A stretch of DNA of 64,000 nucleotides from contig CBDDDI010000005.1 of NCBI GenBank assembly GCA_965226565.1, forward strand, positions 248,001 to 312,000. Direction: 5' to 3'. The position numbers and the translations under genes are program-made. The notes beneath the pieces were generated by a model. The model had not been told where the DNA came from, made no database searches, and saw nothing but the letters and a program-made list of their open reading frames with translations. The DNA comes from SZUA-444 sp965226565 (lineage in GTDB: Bacteria > Bacillota > Clostridia > Oscillospirales > Ruminococcaceae). Of this stretch, positions 7,566 through 16,985 are shown piece after piece; the stretch's first letter is position 1; every line of letters begins with the position of its first letter.

Positions 7566-9833
7566 ATGAAATTAGCAAAAAAAATAGGAAGTTTATTTTT
7601 AGCTGTAACAATTTCATCTAGCACTTTTTTCACAACAAATGTTTTTGCAAGCCAAAACAAAAAACACACAGTAACATTTAATCAAGGCAATGTTATTAAC
7701 TATTCACTATTTCCTAACCTTCCAAAAAAACAAAAATGGGAAATAGCAACTGTTGATAAAAATAATAAAAGCACACTATTATCAGATTTATCTTACAAAA
7801 TTGCTCATAATTCAGAATTAGAAATTCCTAATATTTCTTTAATGGGAAATTCACAAGAAATAAACCAAATTACAATCGGAGATAATTGGAATAATAAAAC
7901 TAGCTATAATAAAGCTTTTGATCCTAATACAGTAATTTCAAAAAATCTTGTTGGATGGAATGTGAAAGATGAATATGGAAATACAACTAAAATTTCTAAA
8001 GACCAAAAATACACAGTTACTTCAGATGTAAAATTAACTGCATTATGGGAAGATTGCAATACACACACTGCAACATATCTTGATAGCGATAACAAACCAT
8101 TTGCTGTTCACACTATATCTGAAAATGATGATAAAAATTGGTCATATAATGTTGGAGGATTACAACCTAATAATCCTGATAAAGAAAATTATATTCATAT
8201 TGGTTGGAGTTTAACTCCAAACGGCAATAATATTGAAGGAAGTAATATTAAACTGGATGAAAACAAAACATTCTATCCTATCTTTGTAAAGACTCCATAT
8301 GTTGTATTAAAATATCAAGATAAAAATAATAAATCTATACTTCCAGATATTCAATATCATTGTCCATATGATGAAATTAATGATTATCCTAAACCAGGAA
8401 AAACAACAATCACTTTAAAAAAAGCACCTAATATAAAAAATTATACATTTAAAGGCTGGAAAATTGATAATAAACTCTACAAAGTTGGAGCAAAAATAGA
8501 ATACACTTGGAACGACGAAATTATAGAAACATGGAAAAAAAATAATTACACACCTGCTAAAAAAACTATAATTGCAGAAGCTATGTATAAGAAAAATAAA
8601 GAAATAAGAAAACAAATTGTACATTCAATCACATTTAAAAAAGGCATTATTAATGATGAATTAGCCAAGAACTGGTATATATTTAATTTAGATAATATTA
8701 ATAAAGTTAACGACAATGATACATTTACTTTAGAAAATTTAGGACATATTATAAGTTATAACGAAAATTCTAGACCTGTTGGATATAACCATATAGGATG
8801 GTATGCAAATGGTGATACAAAAAATATATTAACAGGTAATATTAAAATCACTAAAAACACTATTTTAACAGCTGTATGGGATAAATGTGATATGAAAACT
8901 ATTACATATGTTTATGAAAATGGCGAAACTTATATCAAAAAAAGAACATGCAAACATAAAGATTATAATTTTCAAATTGATACTAATTTAAAATTAGAAA
9001 AACAAAATCATACTTTTTTAGGTTGGAATACTGACAAAAATGCAACAGAAGCAGTAAATCAAAACATTAAAGTTTCAGAAGATATTAATTTATATCCTAT
9101 ATTTAAAGAAAATCCAAAATACACAGTGACTTATGACGAAGTTGGAGAAACTTACAGCACATATGAAACAAATCAGTATGTTATAGAAGACATAAAACAT
9201 ACTAAAACAAACCATACTTTTATTGGCTGGTCAACTGAAAAAAATGGAGAAATCATAAATATAATTCCAATTTCAAAAGACACAACTTTATATCCAGTAT
9301 TTAAAAAAAATAATAATTTTACAATTACTTATGATGATAAAAATTCCAAAACATTCTATGCTAATACTGTTGACGGAGATGTTATTGGTACTTTAAAATC
9401 AAAACCAATAGGAGAAAAAGAAAATCATATATTTAAAGGTTGGGAAATTTGTGATACAACTTTTCAAGCTGATGAGAAAATTCCTCTTACTGAAAATTTA
9501 ACTGCAACTGCTGTTTGGGAAGCACAAAAAATAGATAAAGTTGTTATAAATATATCTAAAAAATCCGAAAAGAATTTTGCACCAGGTTGGTGGATAATTT
9601 CTAAAATTTATATGCAAAATCCTTATTATCACAGAACATTTATGTGGCCAAATAGTTGGAACGGTAAAAAATGGATAAGAAATATTTCTAAGATTAATGC
9701 TGAAAATTGGAATTATGAGATTACAAATTTAAAAATATATACTTCTAATTTCTTTAAAAGATCGCCTATAACAGTGCCTGTTACAAAAGAAATGGGAACA
9801 ATAAAAGATGGAGTATTAACAATTAATGTATAA
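7566..9833 (+). CDS. Secreted protein with InlB-type (Listeria-Bacteroides) beta-repeats
   Basis: This 755-residue exported protein has a Sec signal peptide (MKLAKKIGSLFLAVTISSS, cleavage near FASQN). The body is a chain of about seven degenerate repeats of the InlB B-repeat / Flg_new type. Each has a beta-strand (T[VI]TY/F), a turn, then a H-x-F-x-GW[SN] core, ending in an L-x-A-x-W or LYP-[VI]-F strand; examples are NHTFLGWNTDKN, NHTFIGWSTEKNG and HIFKGWEI. The C-terminal 100 residues (after AVWEAQK) do not look like the repeats, and I do not recognise them; they are rich in Trp, Tyr and Lys. There is no LPxTG motif or TM anchor, so the protein is either released or held non-covalently. Such repeats usually act as stalks in surface adhesins. 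AGGAG precedes the ATG. It is monocistronic with its own promoter and terminator. Confidence 0.8.
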   Translation: MKLAKKIGSLFLAVTISSSTFFTTNVFASQNKKHTVTFNQGNVINYSLFPNLPKKQKWEIATVDKNNKSTLLSDLSYKIAHNSELEIPNISLMGNSQEINQITIGDNWNNKTSYNKAFDPNTVISKNLVGWNVKDEYGNTTKISKDQKYTVTSDVKLTALWEDCNTHTATYLDSDNKPFAVHTISENDDKNWSYNVGGLQPNNPDKENYIHIGWSLTPNGNNIEGSNIKLDENKTFYPIFVKTPYVVLKYQDKNNKSILPDIQYHCPYDEINDYPKPGKTTITLKKAPNIKNYTFKGWKIDNKLYKVGAKIEYTWNDEIIETWKKNNYTPAKKTIIAEAMYKKNKEIRKQIVHSITFKKGIINDELAKNWYIFNLDNINKVNDNDTFTLENLGHIISYNENSRPVGYNHIGWYANGDTKNILTGNIKITKNTILTAVWDKCDMKTITYVYENGETYIKKRTCKHKDYNFQIDTNLKLEKQNHTFLGWNTDKNATEAVNQNIKVSEDINLYPIFKENPKYTVTYDEVGETYSTYETNQYVIEDIKHTKTNHTFIGWSTEKNGEIINIIPISKDTTLYPVFKKNNNFTITYDDKNSKTFYANTVDGDVIGTLKSKPIGEKENHIFKGWEICDTTFQADEKIPLTENLTATAVWEAQKIDKVVINISKKSEKNFAPGWWIISKIYMQNPYYHRTFMWPNSWNGKKWIRNISKINAENWNYEITNLKIYTSNFFKRSPITVPVTKEMGTIKDGVLTINV

Positions 9834-9837
9834 AATA

Positions 9838-9875
9838 AATAGCTATGTCAAATCTGACATAGCTATTATTTTTAT
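9838..9875. terminator. Bidirectional terminator between the InlB-repeat gene and eno
   Basis: A 13-bp perfect stem AATAGCTATGTCA (9838-9850) pairs with 9855-9867 around a 4-nt loop and has T-rich flanks on both strands. It serves two convergent genes. Confidence 0.85.
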
Positions 9876-9895
9876 TAAAATTAAATTTTAAATGA

Positions 9896-11188
9896 TTACT
9901 TAATATTAAAAGCAGCCATTCCTGGGTAAACAGCACTTGCACCAAGTTCTTCTTCAATTCTTAGAAGTTGATTGTACTTAGCAACACGTTCGCTACGGCT
10001 AGGAGCACCAGTCTTAATTTGACAAGTGTTCAATGCAACTGCAAGATCAGCAATTGTTGTATCTTCTGTTTCACCTGAACGGTGTGAAGAAATTGCTGTG
10101 TATCCAGCTTTATGAGCCATTTTAATAGCTTCAAGAGTTTCAGAAACTGAACCAATTTGGTTAAGTTTAATAAGGATTGAGTTACCACAACCCATTTTAA
10201 TACCTTTTTGTAGTCTTTCAGTATTAGTAACGAATAGATCATCACCAACAAGTTGGATTTTGTCTCCTAATACTTCAGTCATCATCTTCCAACCTTCCCA
10301 GTCTTCTTCGTCAAGACCGTCTTCAATAGAAATGATTGGATATTTGTCGCAAAGTTCTTTCCAGTGGTTAACAAGACCTTCAGATGTATATTCAACACCA
10401 GTTTTAGGAAGTTTGTATTTACCAATTTCGCCTGTTTTCCATTCACTTGAAGCAGCGTCCATAGCGATAACAAAATCGTCACCAGCTTTGTAACCAGCTT
10501 TTTCTACAGCTTTTAGGATATATTCAATAGCTTCATCGTCACTACCAAGGTTAGGAGCAAATCCACCTTCATCACCAACTGATGTTGCATGTCCATCAGC
10601 TTTAAGAAGTGCAGCTAGTGCATGGAATACTTCTGTACATTGACGAAGAGCTTCTTTAAAGCTTGAAGCACCAACTGGCATAATCATAAATTCTTGAACG
10701 TCAACAGTGTTTGCAGCATGTGCACCACCATTTAGAATGTTCATCATTGGAACTGGAAGACGGTTGCCTGTAATTCCACCTAAGAATTTAAATAGTGAAA
10801 TTCCCATAGCAGTTGCTGCTGCTCTTGAAGCTGCGATTGAAACAGCCAAAATAGCGTTAGCACCTAATTTTGATTTATCTTTTGTGCCATCAGCAGCAAT
10901 CATTGCAGCGTCAACAGCATAAATATCAGAAGCGTCTATACCTTCTAATGTATCATTAATGATAGTGTTTATATTTTCAACAGCTTTAGAAACACCTTTG
11001 CCTCCAAAACGTGATTTATCGCCATCACGAAGTTCAAGAGCTTCAAAAACACCTGTTGATGCTCCGCTTGGTGCAGCACCCATACCAACAGTACCATCTA
11101 CTAGAAACACTTGTGCTTCAACAGTTGGATTTCCTCTTGAGTCAACAATTTCACGACCAATAACTTTTTCAATTTGTAAATAATCCAT
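9896..11188 (-). CDS. eno: Enolase
   Basis: Enolase converts 2-phosphoglycerate to phosphoenolpyruvate in glycolysis. The protein is 430 residues, the standard length. Seen: N-terminal REIVDSRGNPTVEA, the active-site loop GAAPSGASTG, SVGDEGGFAPN with the catalytic Glu, Mg-ligand blocks AMDAASSEW, SIEDGLDEEDW and LVGDDLFVTN, catalytic Lys in ILIKLNQIG, and SHRSGETEDTTIADLAV. Codon use is noticeably less AT-rich than that of the neighbours, as expected for a highly expressed gene. AAGGAAG precedes the ATG. It appears monocistronic. Confidence 0.98.
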   Translation of the reverse strand: MDYLQIEKVIGREIVDSRGNPTVEAQVFLVDGTVGMGAAPSGASTGVFEALELRDGDKSRFGGKGVSKAVENINTIINDTLEGIDASDIYAVDAAMIAADGTKDKSKLGANAILAVSIAASRAAATAMGISLFKFLGGITGNRLPVPMMNILNGGAHAANTVDVQEFMIMPVGASSFKEALRQCTEVFHALAALLKADGHATSVGDEGGFAPNLGSDDEAIEYILKAVEKAGYKAGDDFVIAMDAASSEWKTGEIGKYKLPKTGVEYTSEGLVNHWKELCDKYPIISIEDGLDEEDWEGWKMMTEVLGDKIQLVGDDLFVTNTERLQKGIKMGCGNSILIKLNQIGSVSETLEAIKMAHKAGYTAISSHRSGETEDTTIADLAVALNTCQIKTGAPSRSERVAKYNQLLRIEEELGASAVYPGMAAFNIK

Positions 11189-11281
11189 CTAAAAAACTTC
11201 CTTTCATTTCAATCCTCTTTAACTAATAAATTGTTGAGAATTTAATTTGTGAAATAATTGTTAGTTATACTAACACTAATA

Positions 11282-11310
11282 AGTATATATTTTTTACTCT
11301 AAAATTGCAA
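11282..11310 (-). promoter_or_regulatory. Candidate promoter of eno
   Basis: Minus strand TTGCAA (11305-11310), 17 bp, TATACT (11282-11287), about 95 bp before the eno ATG. Confidence 0.5.
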
Positions 11311-11454
11311 GCTTTTTCACAAAATATAAAATAATAAATATTTTTCTAAACATCTGTATTTTAAAAATTGTATAATTGTGATAAAATTTAACAGATATAT
11401 CCCTACAATTACCTTTAATAGTAGCATTAGCTGTTTTTAGAAAATTTATACACA

Positions 11455-12801
11455 TTAATTTTTTCGAGCTGATTTTATAAAGTTTTCTTTCTGCCATTTT
11501 GCTTTTTTAAAGTACATATACGCTAAAATTGTTCCTATTATCCATCCAATTGGCCAAGACCAGAACAAACCATTTATTCCGAATCTAGCAGAGAACCAAA
11601 AGGCTAAAGCTACTCTAATAATCAAATCAACAAATGTTGATACCATAAATTCTTTCATCAATGCTGTACCTCTTAAAATAGCATCACAAACTAATTTGGT
11701 ATTTACAACAATATAAAAAGGAGATAAAATTCTTAAATATAAAACTGCTGTACTCATCGCTTCTCCAGAAACATCATCTAAGAATATCCTTATAATATAT
11801 TTAGCTCCAAAAAAGCACACCAAAAATAATGGAATAGCAAGCGTCATTGACATTTTCATTCCACAATAAAAACTTTTTTTAACTCTATCAATTTTTCTTG
11901 CTCCATAATTTTGTGCAGAAAAACTAGATACTCCATTTGAAAAAGTAGCAAGCGAAGTTAATACAAATGTATTTAATTTTACTCCTGCAGTAAATCCAGC
12001 AATAACTGATGAACCATATCCATTTATTAATACTTGAACCATACTATTTCCAATAGATATAAAACTTTGTTGCAATATACTTGGTATAGCAATATGAGCT
12101 ATCTTTTTAAGCATATGAAATGAGAAATAAGAAAACTTTTTAGTTTTTATAAGCTTTAAACGTTTTAATAAATATATAAATGCCAAAAGTCCTGCTAATC
12201 CTTGAGCTATAAAAGTTGCCCATGCTATCCCTGCAACTCCCCAATCAAATACTGCTACAAACAAATAGTCCAAAATTACATTTCCTATTGATGATGCTAT
12301 TAGAAAATATAATGGTGTTCTTGAATCTCCTAACGACGTAAAAATACCAGTGGTTACATTATAAATAAACAAAAATACTAAGCCTGCTATATATATATTA
12401 AAATACACTAAAGAATCTTTAAATATATTTTCTGGAGTATTTATAAGTTTTAATAAATAACTACTAGCTATTAATCCAAACAACGTCATTAATAATGACA
12501 TAATTAAAGAAACTATTATAGTAGTAGAAACTGCAGTTTTCATTTTAGCATACAGCTTTCCACCAAATAGTTGAGATATAACAACAGAACAACCAATATT
12601 TATTCCAAAACCTATTGCTAAAAAAATCATAGTAATAGGATATGATGCACCAACTGCAGCTAAACCATCTTCTCCAGCATATTGTCCAGCTATAGCACTA
12701 TCTGCAATACTGTACATTTGCTGAAAAATAACACTAATAAACATTGGTAGTGATAATTGCCATAAAACTTTTTGTGGATTTCCTTGTGTTAAATCTTTCA
12801 T
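11455..12801 (-). CDS. MATE-family multidrug/cation antiporter
   Basis: This 448-residue integral membrane protein has twelve predicted hydrophobic segments and two homologous halves, the MatE layout. The N-terminal LTQGNPQKVLWQLSLPMFISVIFQQMYSIAD block, with the PMF and QQ-YSI-D positions, is typical of NorM/DinF-like Firmicutes members, as is the second-half SNGVSSFSAQNYGA motif. Such proteins export drugs or metabolites in exchange for Na+ or H+; the substrate cannot be read from sequence. AAGGA precedes the ATG. No clear terminator follows the gene. Confidence 0.88.
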   Translation of the reverse strand: MKDLTQGNPQKVLWQLSLPMFISVIFQQMYSIADSAIAGQYAGEDGLAAVGASYPITMIFLAIGFGINIGCSVVISQLFGGKLYAKMKTAVSTTIIVSLIMSLLMTLFGLIASSYLLKLINTPENIFKDSLVYFNIYIAGLVFLFIYNVTTGIFTSLGDSRTPLYFLIASSIGNVILDYLFVAVFDWGVAGIAWATFIAQGLAGLLAFIYLLKRLKLIKTKKFSYFSFHMLKKIAHIAIPSILQQSFISIGNSMVQVLINGYGSSVIAGFTAGVKLNTFVLTSLATFSNGVSSFSAQNYGARKIDRVKKSFYCGMKMSMTLAIPLFLVCFFGAKYIIRIFLDDVSGEAMSTAVLYLRILSPFYIVVNTKLVCDAILRGTALMKEFMVSTFVDLIIRVALAFWFSARFGINGLFWSWPIGWIIGTILAYMYFKKAKWQKENFIKSARKN

Positions 12802-12926
12802 ATTAATCCTTCTATCTAAACTAAAAATTACATAATTTTGCTACACGACCTAAATTATATCACTATAAACACCTATTATCAAGCAACTATTATAATTTTA
12901 TATTATATACCAATTTTTCATATAGT

Positions 12927-12954
12927 TTGACATTTTTTATTATAATGATATAAT
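12927..12954 (+). promoter_or_regulatory. Promoter of the PH-domain protein gene
   Basis: TTGACA (12927-12932), 16 bp, TATAAT (12949-12954): both hexamers are consensus, 30 bp upstream of the start codon. Confidence 0.75.
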
Positions 12955-12983
12955 AACCTAAAAAAGATAGGAGATATTATAGT

Positions 12984-13346
12984 ATGGCAGAAATAGTTTG
13001 GCAAGATACAAAAAGAACTCTTTTTGGATTACCTTTATCATTTACAAAGTACTTTTTAACAAAAGAAAAGTTAATAATAAAAACAGGTTTTCTAACAACA
13101 AAAGAAGAAGAAATTAGATTATATAGAATTATGGATATAACTTTAAATAGGACACTTGGACAAAAAATTTTTAAAATTGGAACAATTAATTGTATTTCAT
13201 CAGATCGTTCAACACCTGCATTTGATATTAAAAACATTAAAAATAGCGAAGAAACCAAAGAAATGCTTTCAAATATGATTGAACAACAAAGAAAAGATAA
13301 CAGAGTTTCTACTAATGAATTCATAAGTGATAACGATAATTTTTAA
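12984..13346 (+). CDS. Bacterial PH-domain (bPH2/DUF304, YdbT-like) protein
   Basis: This 120-residue protein is essentially one bacterial pleckstrin-homology-like domain. The strand pattern KYFLTKEKLIIKTGFLTTKEEEIRLYRIMDITLNRTL has the family's Y-x-[LV]-T-x-[ED]-R-L-x-x-x-x-G-x-[LF] and EEI-L-[YR]-R-[IV]-x-D core, followed by FKIGTINCISSDRSTP and a final helix. There is no membrane segment, unlike most YdbS/YdbT proteins, so it is probably cytoplasmic. The C-terminal 25 residues are charged and likely disordered. The function of bPH2 proteins is poorly known. It is monocistronic, with its own promoter and terminator. Confidence 0.75.
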   Translation: MAEIVWQDTKRTLFGLPLSFTKYFLTKEKLIIKTGFLTTKEEEIRLYRIMDITLNRTLGQKIFKIGTINCISSDRSTPAFDIKNIKNSEETKEMLSNMIEQQRKDNRVSTNEFISDNDNF

Positions 13347-13371
13347 CTTTTTTCTTATTATATTTAGTATT

Positions 13372-13414
13372 AACAGTTTGAGATAATTATTATTATTTCA
13401 AACTGTTTTTTTAT
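13372..13414 (+). terminator. Terminator after the PH-domain gene
   Basis: AACAGTTTGA (13372-13381) pairs with TCAAACTGTT (13398-13407), followed by seven T residues. The loop is AT-rich. Confidence 0.8.
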
Positions 13415-13853
13415 TATAAATTTAAAATATATATTTATTAAATCAGCTAATATCTTAAAATTAATAAAAAAATTACTTAATTAATATAATATACTTTAAT
13501 TCAATGTATTTATATACTAAATTATTTATTTTTTACTTGATACAATATATAAAACATTAACAAAAATGCTTTGTTATATATGCTTTTATAGCTCAAAATG
13601 CTTATTTTATATAAATAATTCTTATAGTGATAGAATATTTAAATTCTCTATCACCAGCATAGAAAATTGCACAAAATAATTAGTTGATTTATATATTAAA
13701 AACCATACATCTTGTATGTTATATATAAAAATTTTTTTAATTCTTAAATATATTGACAAATTTGTTTAAAGATTTTATAATTTAATTGTAGCAATACAAC
13801 TATGAATTTTAATAACATTTAACAACATACGTAACAAGAAAGCTGGGATATAA
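13415..13853. other. Long intergenic region upstream of the amylase gene
   Basis: About 440 bp with no gene. It ends in the amylase promoter. A bulged 10-bp hairpin, GTGATAGAAT paired with ATTC-TC-TATCAC (13627-13654), has no T run after it, so it is not an ordinary terminator. Nothing else stands out. Confidence 0.5.
13753..13781 (+). promoter_or_regulatory. Consensus promoter of the alpha-amylase gene
   Basis: TTGACA (13753-13758), 17 bp, TATAAT (13776-13781): a perfect sigma-A promoter, 72 bp before the start codon. No catabolite-repression (cre) box was recognised near it. Confidence 0.85.
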
Positions 13854-16277
13854 ATGAGCAAAAGCAAAATACGCATTATTTGTTTTTTAGCAGTTATTGC
13901 ACTATTAACAACATTATTTTTCACATTTAAATTAGATTCAAAACAAGCACTGGCCACAAAAAAAGAAAAAATAGTCACCACAAACATTGGCTTATCAAAA
14001 AACGTTGAAGATGGCGTAATTTTCCATGCTTTTGGTTGGTCTTTAAAATCAATAAAAGACAATATGAAATCTATTGCTGATGCTGGATATACAAGCATTC
14101 AAACATCTCCTATTAACGCTTGTGATGGTTCTGACACTCCTTTAGTATGGTGTGGAGGAAAAGAAGATGGTTCACAAGGCAAATGGTGGTGGCATTATCA
14201 ACCTACTGATTGGAAAATTGGTAATTACCAGCTAGGTTCAAAAGAAGACCTTATTAGTATGTGTGACGAAGCTGATAAATATGGAGTTAAAATTATTGTA
14301 GATGTAATACCAAATCATACAGCATCAAATTTATCTGCTGTATCACAAGATCTTATTGATGCAGCAAATAATAGGCTTTATCATGAAACAGGACTTATTC
14401 CTGTTAAAGATTGGTCAGATAGAACTCAAGTAACCAGATATTCTATGGGCAATCTTCCTGATGTTGATACAGAAAATCCTGATTTTCAAAATTACTTTAT
14501 AAAATATCTAAATGAATGTATTGATGCTGGTGTTGATGGATTTAGATATGATACTGCAAAACATATTGGATTACCTAATGATACTAGACCAAACTGGATA
14601 ACCAATAATTTCTGGGAAAGAGTCACAACAGAAATACATAATGCAAATAATATATTTAACTATGGTGAAGTTCTTCAAGATGGCAACGAAAGAATTAATG
14701 ATTATATAACAGCTATTGGAGCTGCAACAGCAAGTCATTACGGAGAACAAATTAGAAATAGTATTGAAAAAAATAATGTAAGCTGTAATTATATTATGAA
14801 TTATAATGGTATTAAAAATTCAGATAATGTTAATTTTGTTACTTGGGTTGAATCACATGACAATTATTTGAATGATAATACTTGCGATATGCTTGATGAT
14901 TCAGAAGTAAAATTAGCTTGGGCTATTGTTGCTGGCAGAAAAAACGGAACTCCTCTTTTCTTTAATAGGCCAATGAATGGTGGTCCAGGTAACAAATACG
15001 GAAACAACAAACTTGGAGTTCCAGGAAGCAATCTTTATAAAGATGATGAAGTTTCTGCTGTAAATTTCTTTAGTAATTATATGAATGATGCTAGCGAATA
15101 TTTAAGAAATCCTAATAATAATCAAAATCTACTTATGATTGAACGAGGCAACAAAGGTGCTGTAATTGTTAATACATCTTATAACTCTGTAACATTTAAT
15201 ACAGAAACAACACTTGAAAATGGACAATATACAAGCTGGACAGAAGATAGATCTATTTTCCATGTTGCTTCAGGTAATCTTTCAGCAACTATTCCTCCAA
15301 GATCAGTAAAAGTATTAATGCCTATAGATCTAGAAGTTCCTAAAGCATTAAAATGTAATAATGATTATGTTGGATCACCAACTGAAACTTATAAAATTTA
15401 TTATAAAACAAAATGGTCTAATACAAACATTTATTATAAATTAGGCAATTCTCAATGGTCACCTACTCCAGGTGTTACAATGAACACTTCTAATACTCAA
15501 GGATATGTTGTAAGAAATATTAAAGCTTATAAAGGTCAATCAATCACAGTATGTTTTAATAACGGAACTGATTGGGATAATAACGATAAAAATAATTATA
15601 TTTTATCAACTCCAGGAACATACACAATATCAAATGAAAAAATTGACACAGGTAAACCTACACTAACAGTTCAAAATGATAATAAAATTAAAGTATATTA
15701 TTATACAAATTGGCCAACAGTCTATATTCATCACAACTCAGGTAATGGTAATTGGACTTATGGAAATGGAGTAGAAATGACAAATAGTCATTATCCAAAA
15801 TATAAAGAAACTACTGTTAACATAGGTGATAATTTAAATTTACTTGCTTGTTTTAATGACGGTGTAAATTGGGATAATAACAAAAAGAATAATTATGAAT
15901 TGTCTGGGTCTGAAACATATACTATCAAAAATGGTACAATAACTGAAGGTGTTCCTAATGTACAACGAGAATGTATTACTTATGAATCACCAAAAAACAC
16001 TATAACAATTTATTATAAAACTAATTGGGAAACTTCTAATATCTACTATAAAACATCTGATAAAGGCTGGACTGATGACTTTGGTATTGAAATGAAAGAC
16101 AGTGACAAAGCTGGATATAAATGTATCACAATAGATACAGGATCATCAAAAACAATCACTGCTTGTTTTAATAATGGAAGTAAAATTTGGGATAATAATA
16201 ACAAAGACAATTATTTCTTCAACGATTCTGGTATATATACTGTTAAAGATAATACAATTATAAAAGGTACTCCATAA
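13854..16277 (+). CDS. Secreted alpha-amylase (GH13, AmyE-like) with three CBM25 starch-binding modules
   Basis: This 807-residue exported enzyme cleaves internal alpha-1,4 bonds of starch. An N-terminal signal/anchor segment (about 5-24) is followed by a GH13 barrel very similar in motif order to Bacillus subtilis AmyE (HAFGWSLKSIKDNM, IQTSPINA). All catalytic regions are intact: region I DVIPNH (Asp150, His155), region II GFRYDTAKH (nucleophile Asp233), region III YGEVLQ (acid/base Glu272), region IV VESHDN (His335, Asp336). After the beta C-domain come three CBM25-type modules (about 512-600, 618-700, 712-803). Each carries a WS/WT-P-G-[VI]-x-M strand and the signature FN[ND]G-x-x-WDNN-x-x-[ND]NY. 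The first call rests on catalytic residues, the second on the WDNN motif. The downstream copy at 52712 is a paralogue with a broken active site. Monocistronic. Confidence 0.93.
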   Translation: MSKSKIRIICFLAVIALLTTLFFTFKLDSKQALATKKEKIVTTNIGLSKNVEDGVIFHAFGWSLKSIKDNMKSIADAGYTSIQTSPINACDGSDTPLVWCGGKEDGSQGKWWWHYQPTDWKIGNYQLGSKEDLISMCDEADKYGVKIIVDVIPNHTASNLSAVSQDLIDAANNRLYHETGLIPVKDWSDRTQVTRYSMGNLPDVDTENPDFQNYFIKYLNECIDAGVDGFRYDTAKHIGLPNDTRPNWITNNFWERVTTEIHNANNIFNYGEVLQDGNERINDYITAIGAATASHYGEQIRNSIEKNNVSCNYIMNYNGIKNSDNVNFVTWVESHDNYLNDNTCDMLDDSEVKLAWAIVAGRKNGTPLFFNRPMNGGPGNKYGNNKLGVPGSNLYKDDEVSAVNFFSNYMNDASEYLRNPNNNQNLLMIERGNKGAVIVNTSYNSVTFNTETTLENGQYTSWTEDRSIFHVASGNLSATIPPRSVKVLMPIDLEVPKALKCNNDYVGSPTETYKIYYKTKWSNTNIYYKLGNSQWSPTPGVTMNTSNTQGYVVRNIKAYKGQSITVCFNNGTDWDNNDKNNYILSTPGTYTISNEKIDTGKPTLTVQNDNKIKVYYYTNWPTVYIHHNSGNGNWTYGNGVEMTNSHYPKYKETTVNIGDNLNLLACFNDGVNWDNNKKNNYELSGSETYTIKNGTITEGVPNVQRECITYESPKNTITIYYKTNWETSNIYYKTSDKGWTDDFGIEMKDSDKAGYKCITIDTGSSKTITACFNNGSKIWDNNNKDNYFFNDSGIYTVKDNTIIKGTP

Positions 16278-16293
16278 ATTTTATTCTCCTAAT

Positions 16294-16335
16294 AATCAAA
16301 ACCTCCTAAGAAAAATCTCTTAGGAGGTTTTGATT
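16294..16335. terminator. Bidirectional terminator between amylase and rubrerythrin
   Basis: A perfect 18-bp stem (16294-16311 with 16318-16335; core CCTCCTAAGA / TCTTAGGAGG) has AAAA/TTTT arms. It serves the convergent amylase and rubrerythrin genes. Confidence 0.9.
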
Positions 16336-16352
16336 ATGTATAAATTTAAGCA

Positions 16353-16898
16353 TTATTTAAAATATCTTTTTAGCAATCCTAAAAATGCACAACCATGTCT
16401 TGCTTCATCTTTAGCCATTTCATGAACTGTATCATGAATAGCATCATAACCTAATTCTTTCGCTTTAGAAGCCAATTGTTTTTTACCATCACAAGCTCCA
16501 TTTTCAGCCATATATCTCATTTCAAGATTTTTCTTAGTAGAATCTGTTACAACTTCGCCTAATAATTCAGCAAATTTAGCAGCATGTTCTGCTTCTTCAT
16601 AAGCTGCTTTTTCGTAATACATTCCAACTTCAGGATAACCTTCACGATGAGCAACTCTTGCCATAGCAAGATACATTCCAACTTCAGTACATTCACCTGT
16701 AAAGTTTTGTCTTAATCCTTCAACAATTTCTTCGTCTAATCCTTTAGCAACTCCAACTTTATGTTCATCAGCCCAAGTTACACCATCAGAAGCTGCCTCA
16801 CTAAACTTACTAGCAGGAGCTTTACATTGTGGACATACATCAGGAGCACTTTCTCCTTCATGAACATAACCACATATTGCACATACATATTTTTTCAT
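16353..16898 (-). CDS. Reverse rubrerythrin (N-terminal rubredoxin domain plus diiron ferritin-like domain)
   Basis: This 181-residue cytoplasmic peroxide/oxygen reductase belongs to the anaerobe stress response. The rubredoxin knuckles C-x2-C occur at the N-terminus (Cys6/Cys9 and Cys22/Cys25), followed by a four-helix ferritin-like domain with diiron ligands in GECTEVGMY, EKAAYEEAEHAAKF and EMAKDEARHG. Rubredoxin-first order defines the reverse rubrerythrins (e.g. Clostridium acetobutylicum revRbr), which use NADH via rubredoxin oxidoreductase to remove H2O2 and O2. The ribosome binding site is a run of G residues 9 bases before the ATG. The promoter is covered by a 35-bp palindrome, so expression is very likely controlled by a dedicated repressor. 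Confidence 0.93.
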   Translation of the reverse strand: MKKYVCAICGYVHEGESAPDVCPQCKAPASKFSEAASDGVTWADEHKVGVAKGLDEEIVEGLRQNFTGECTEVGMYLAMARVAHREGYPEVGMYYEKAAYEEAEHAAKFAELLGEVVTDSTKKNLEMRYMAENGACDGKKQLASKAKELGYDAIHDTVHEMAKDEARHGCAFLGLLKRYFK

Positions 16899-16923
16899 AA
16901 TTTATTCCCCCGTTTTCTTAGTA

Positions 16924-16958
16924 TGACAAAAGTATACCACATCAGTATACTTTTGTCA
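16924..16958. promoter_or_regulatory. 35-bp palindromic operator over the rubrerythrin promoter
   Basis: Perfect 14-bp arms TGACAAAAGTATAC (16924-16937) and its reverse complement (16945-16958) flank a 7-bp centre. On the minus strand the promoter TTGACA (16954-16959), 17 bp, TATACT (16931-16936) lies almost entirely inside. Each arm contains GTATAC, itself palindromic. It does not match the PerR, Rex, Fur or NrdR boxes I know. Perfect symmetry across a promoter implies a dimeric or tetrameric repressor. Confidence 0.8.
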
Positions 16959-16985
16959 ACCCTAAAATTTAAATAAATTTGGGAA

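Noticed and set aside
11294..11497. 67-codon open frame on the minus strand after the MATE gene
   Set aside because: Overlaps the MATE 3' end in another frame and contains the eno promoter region; no family resemblance.
13627..13654. Hairpin upstream of the amylase gene as a terminator
   Set aside because: The stem has a two-base bulge and no T run follows.
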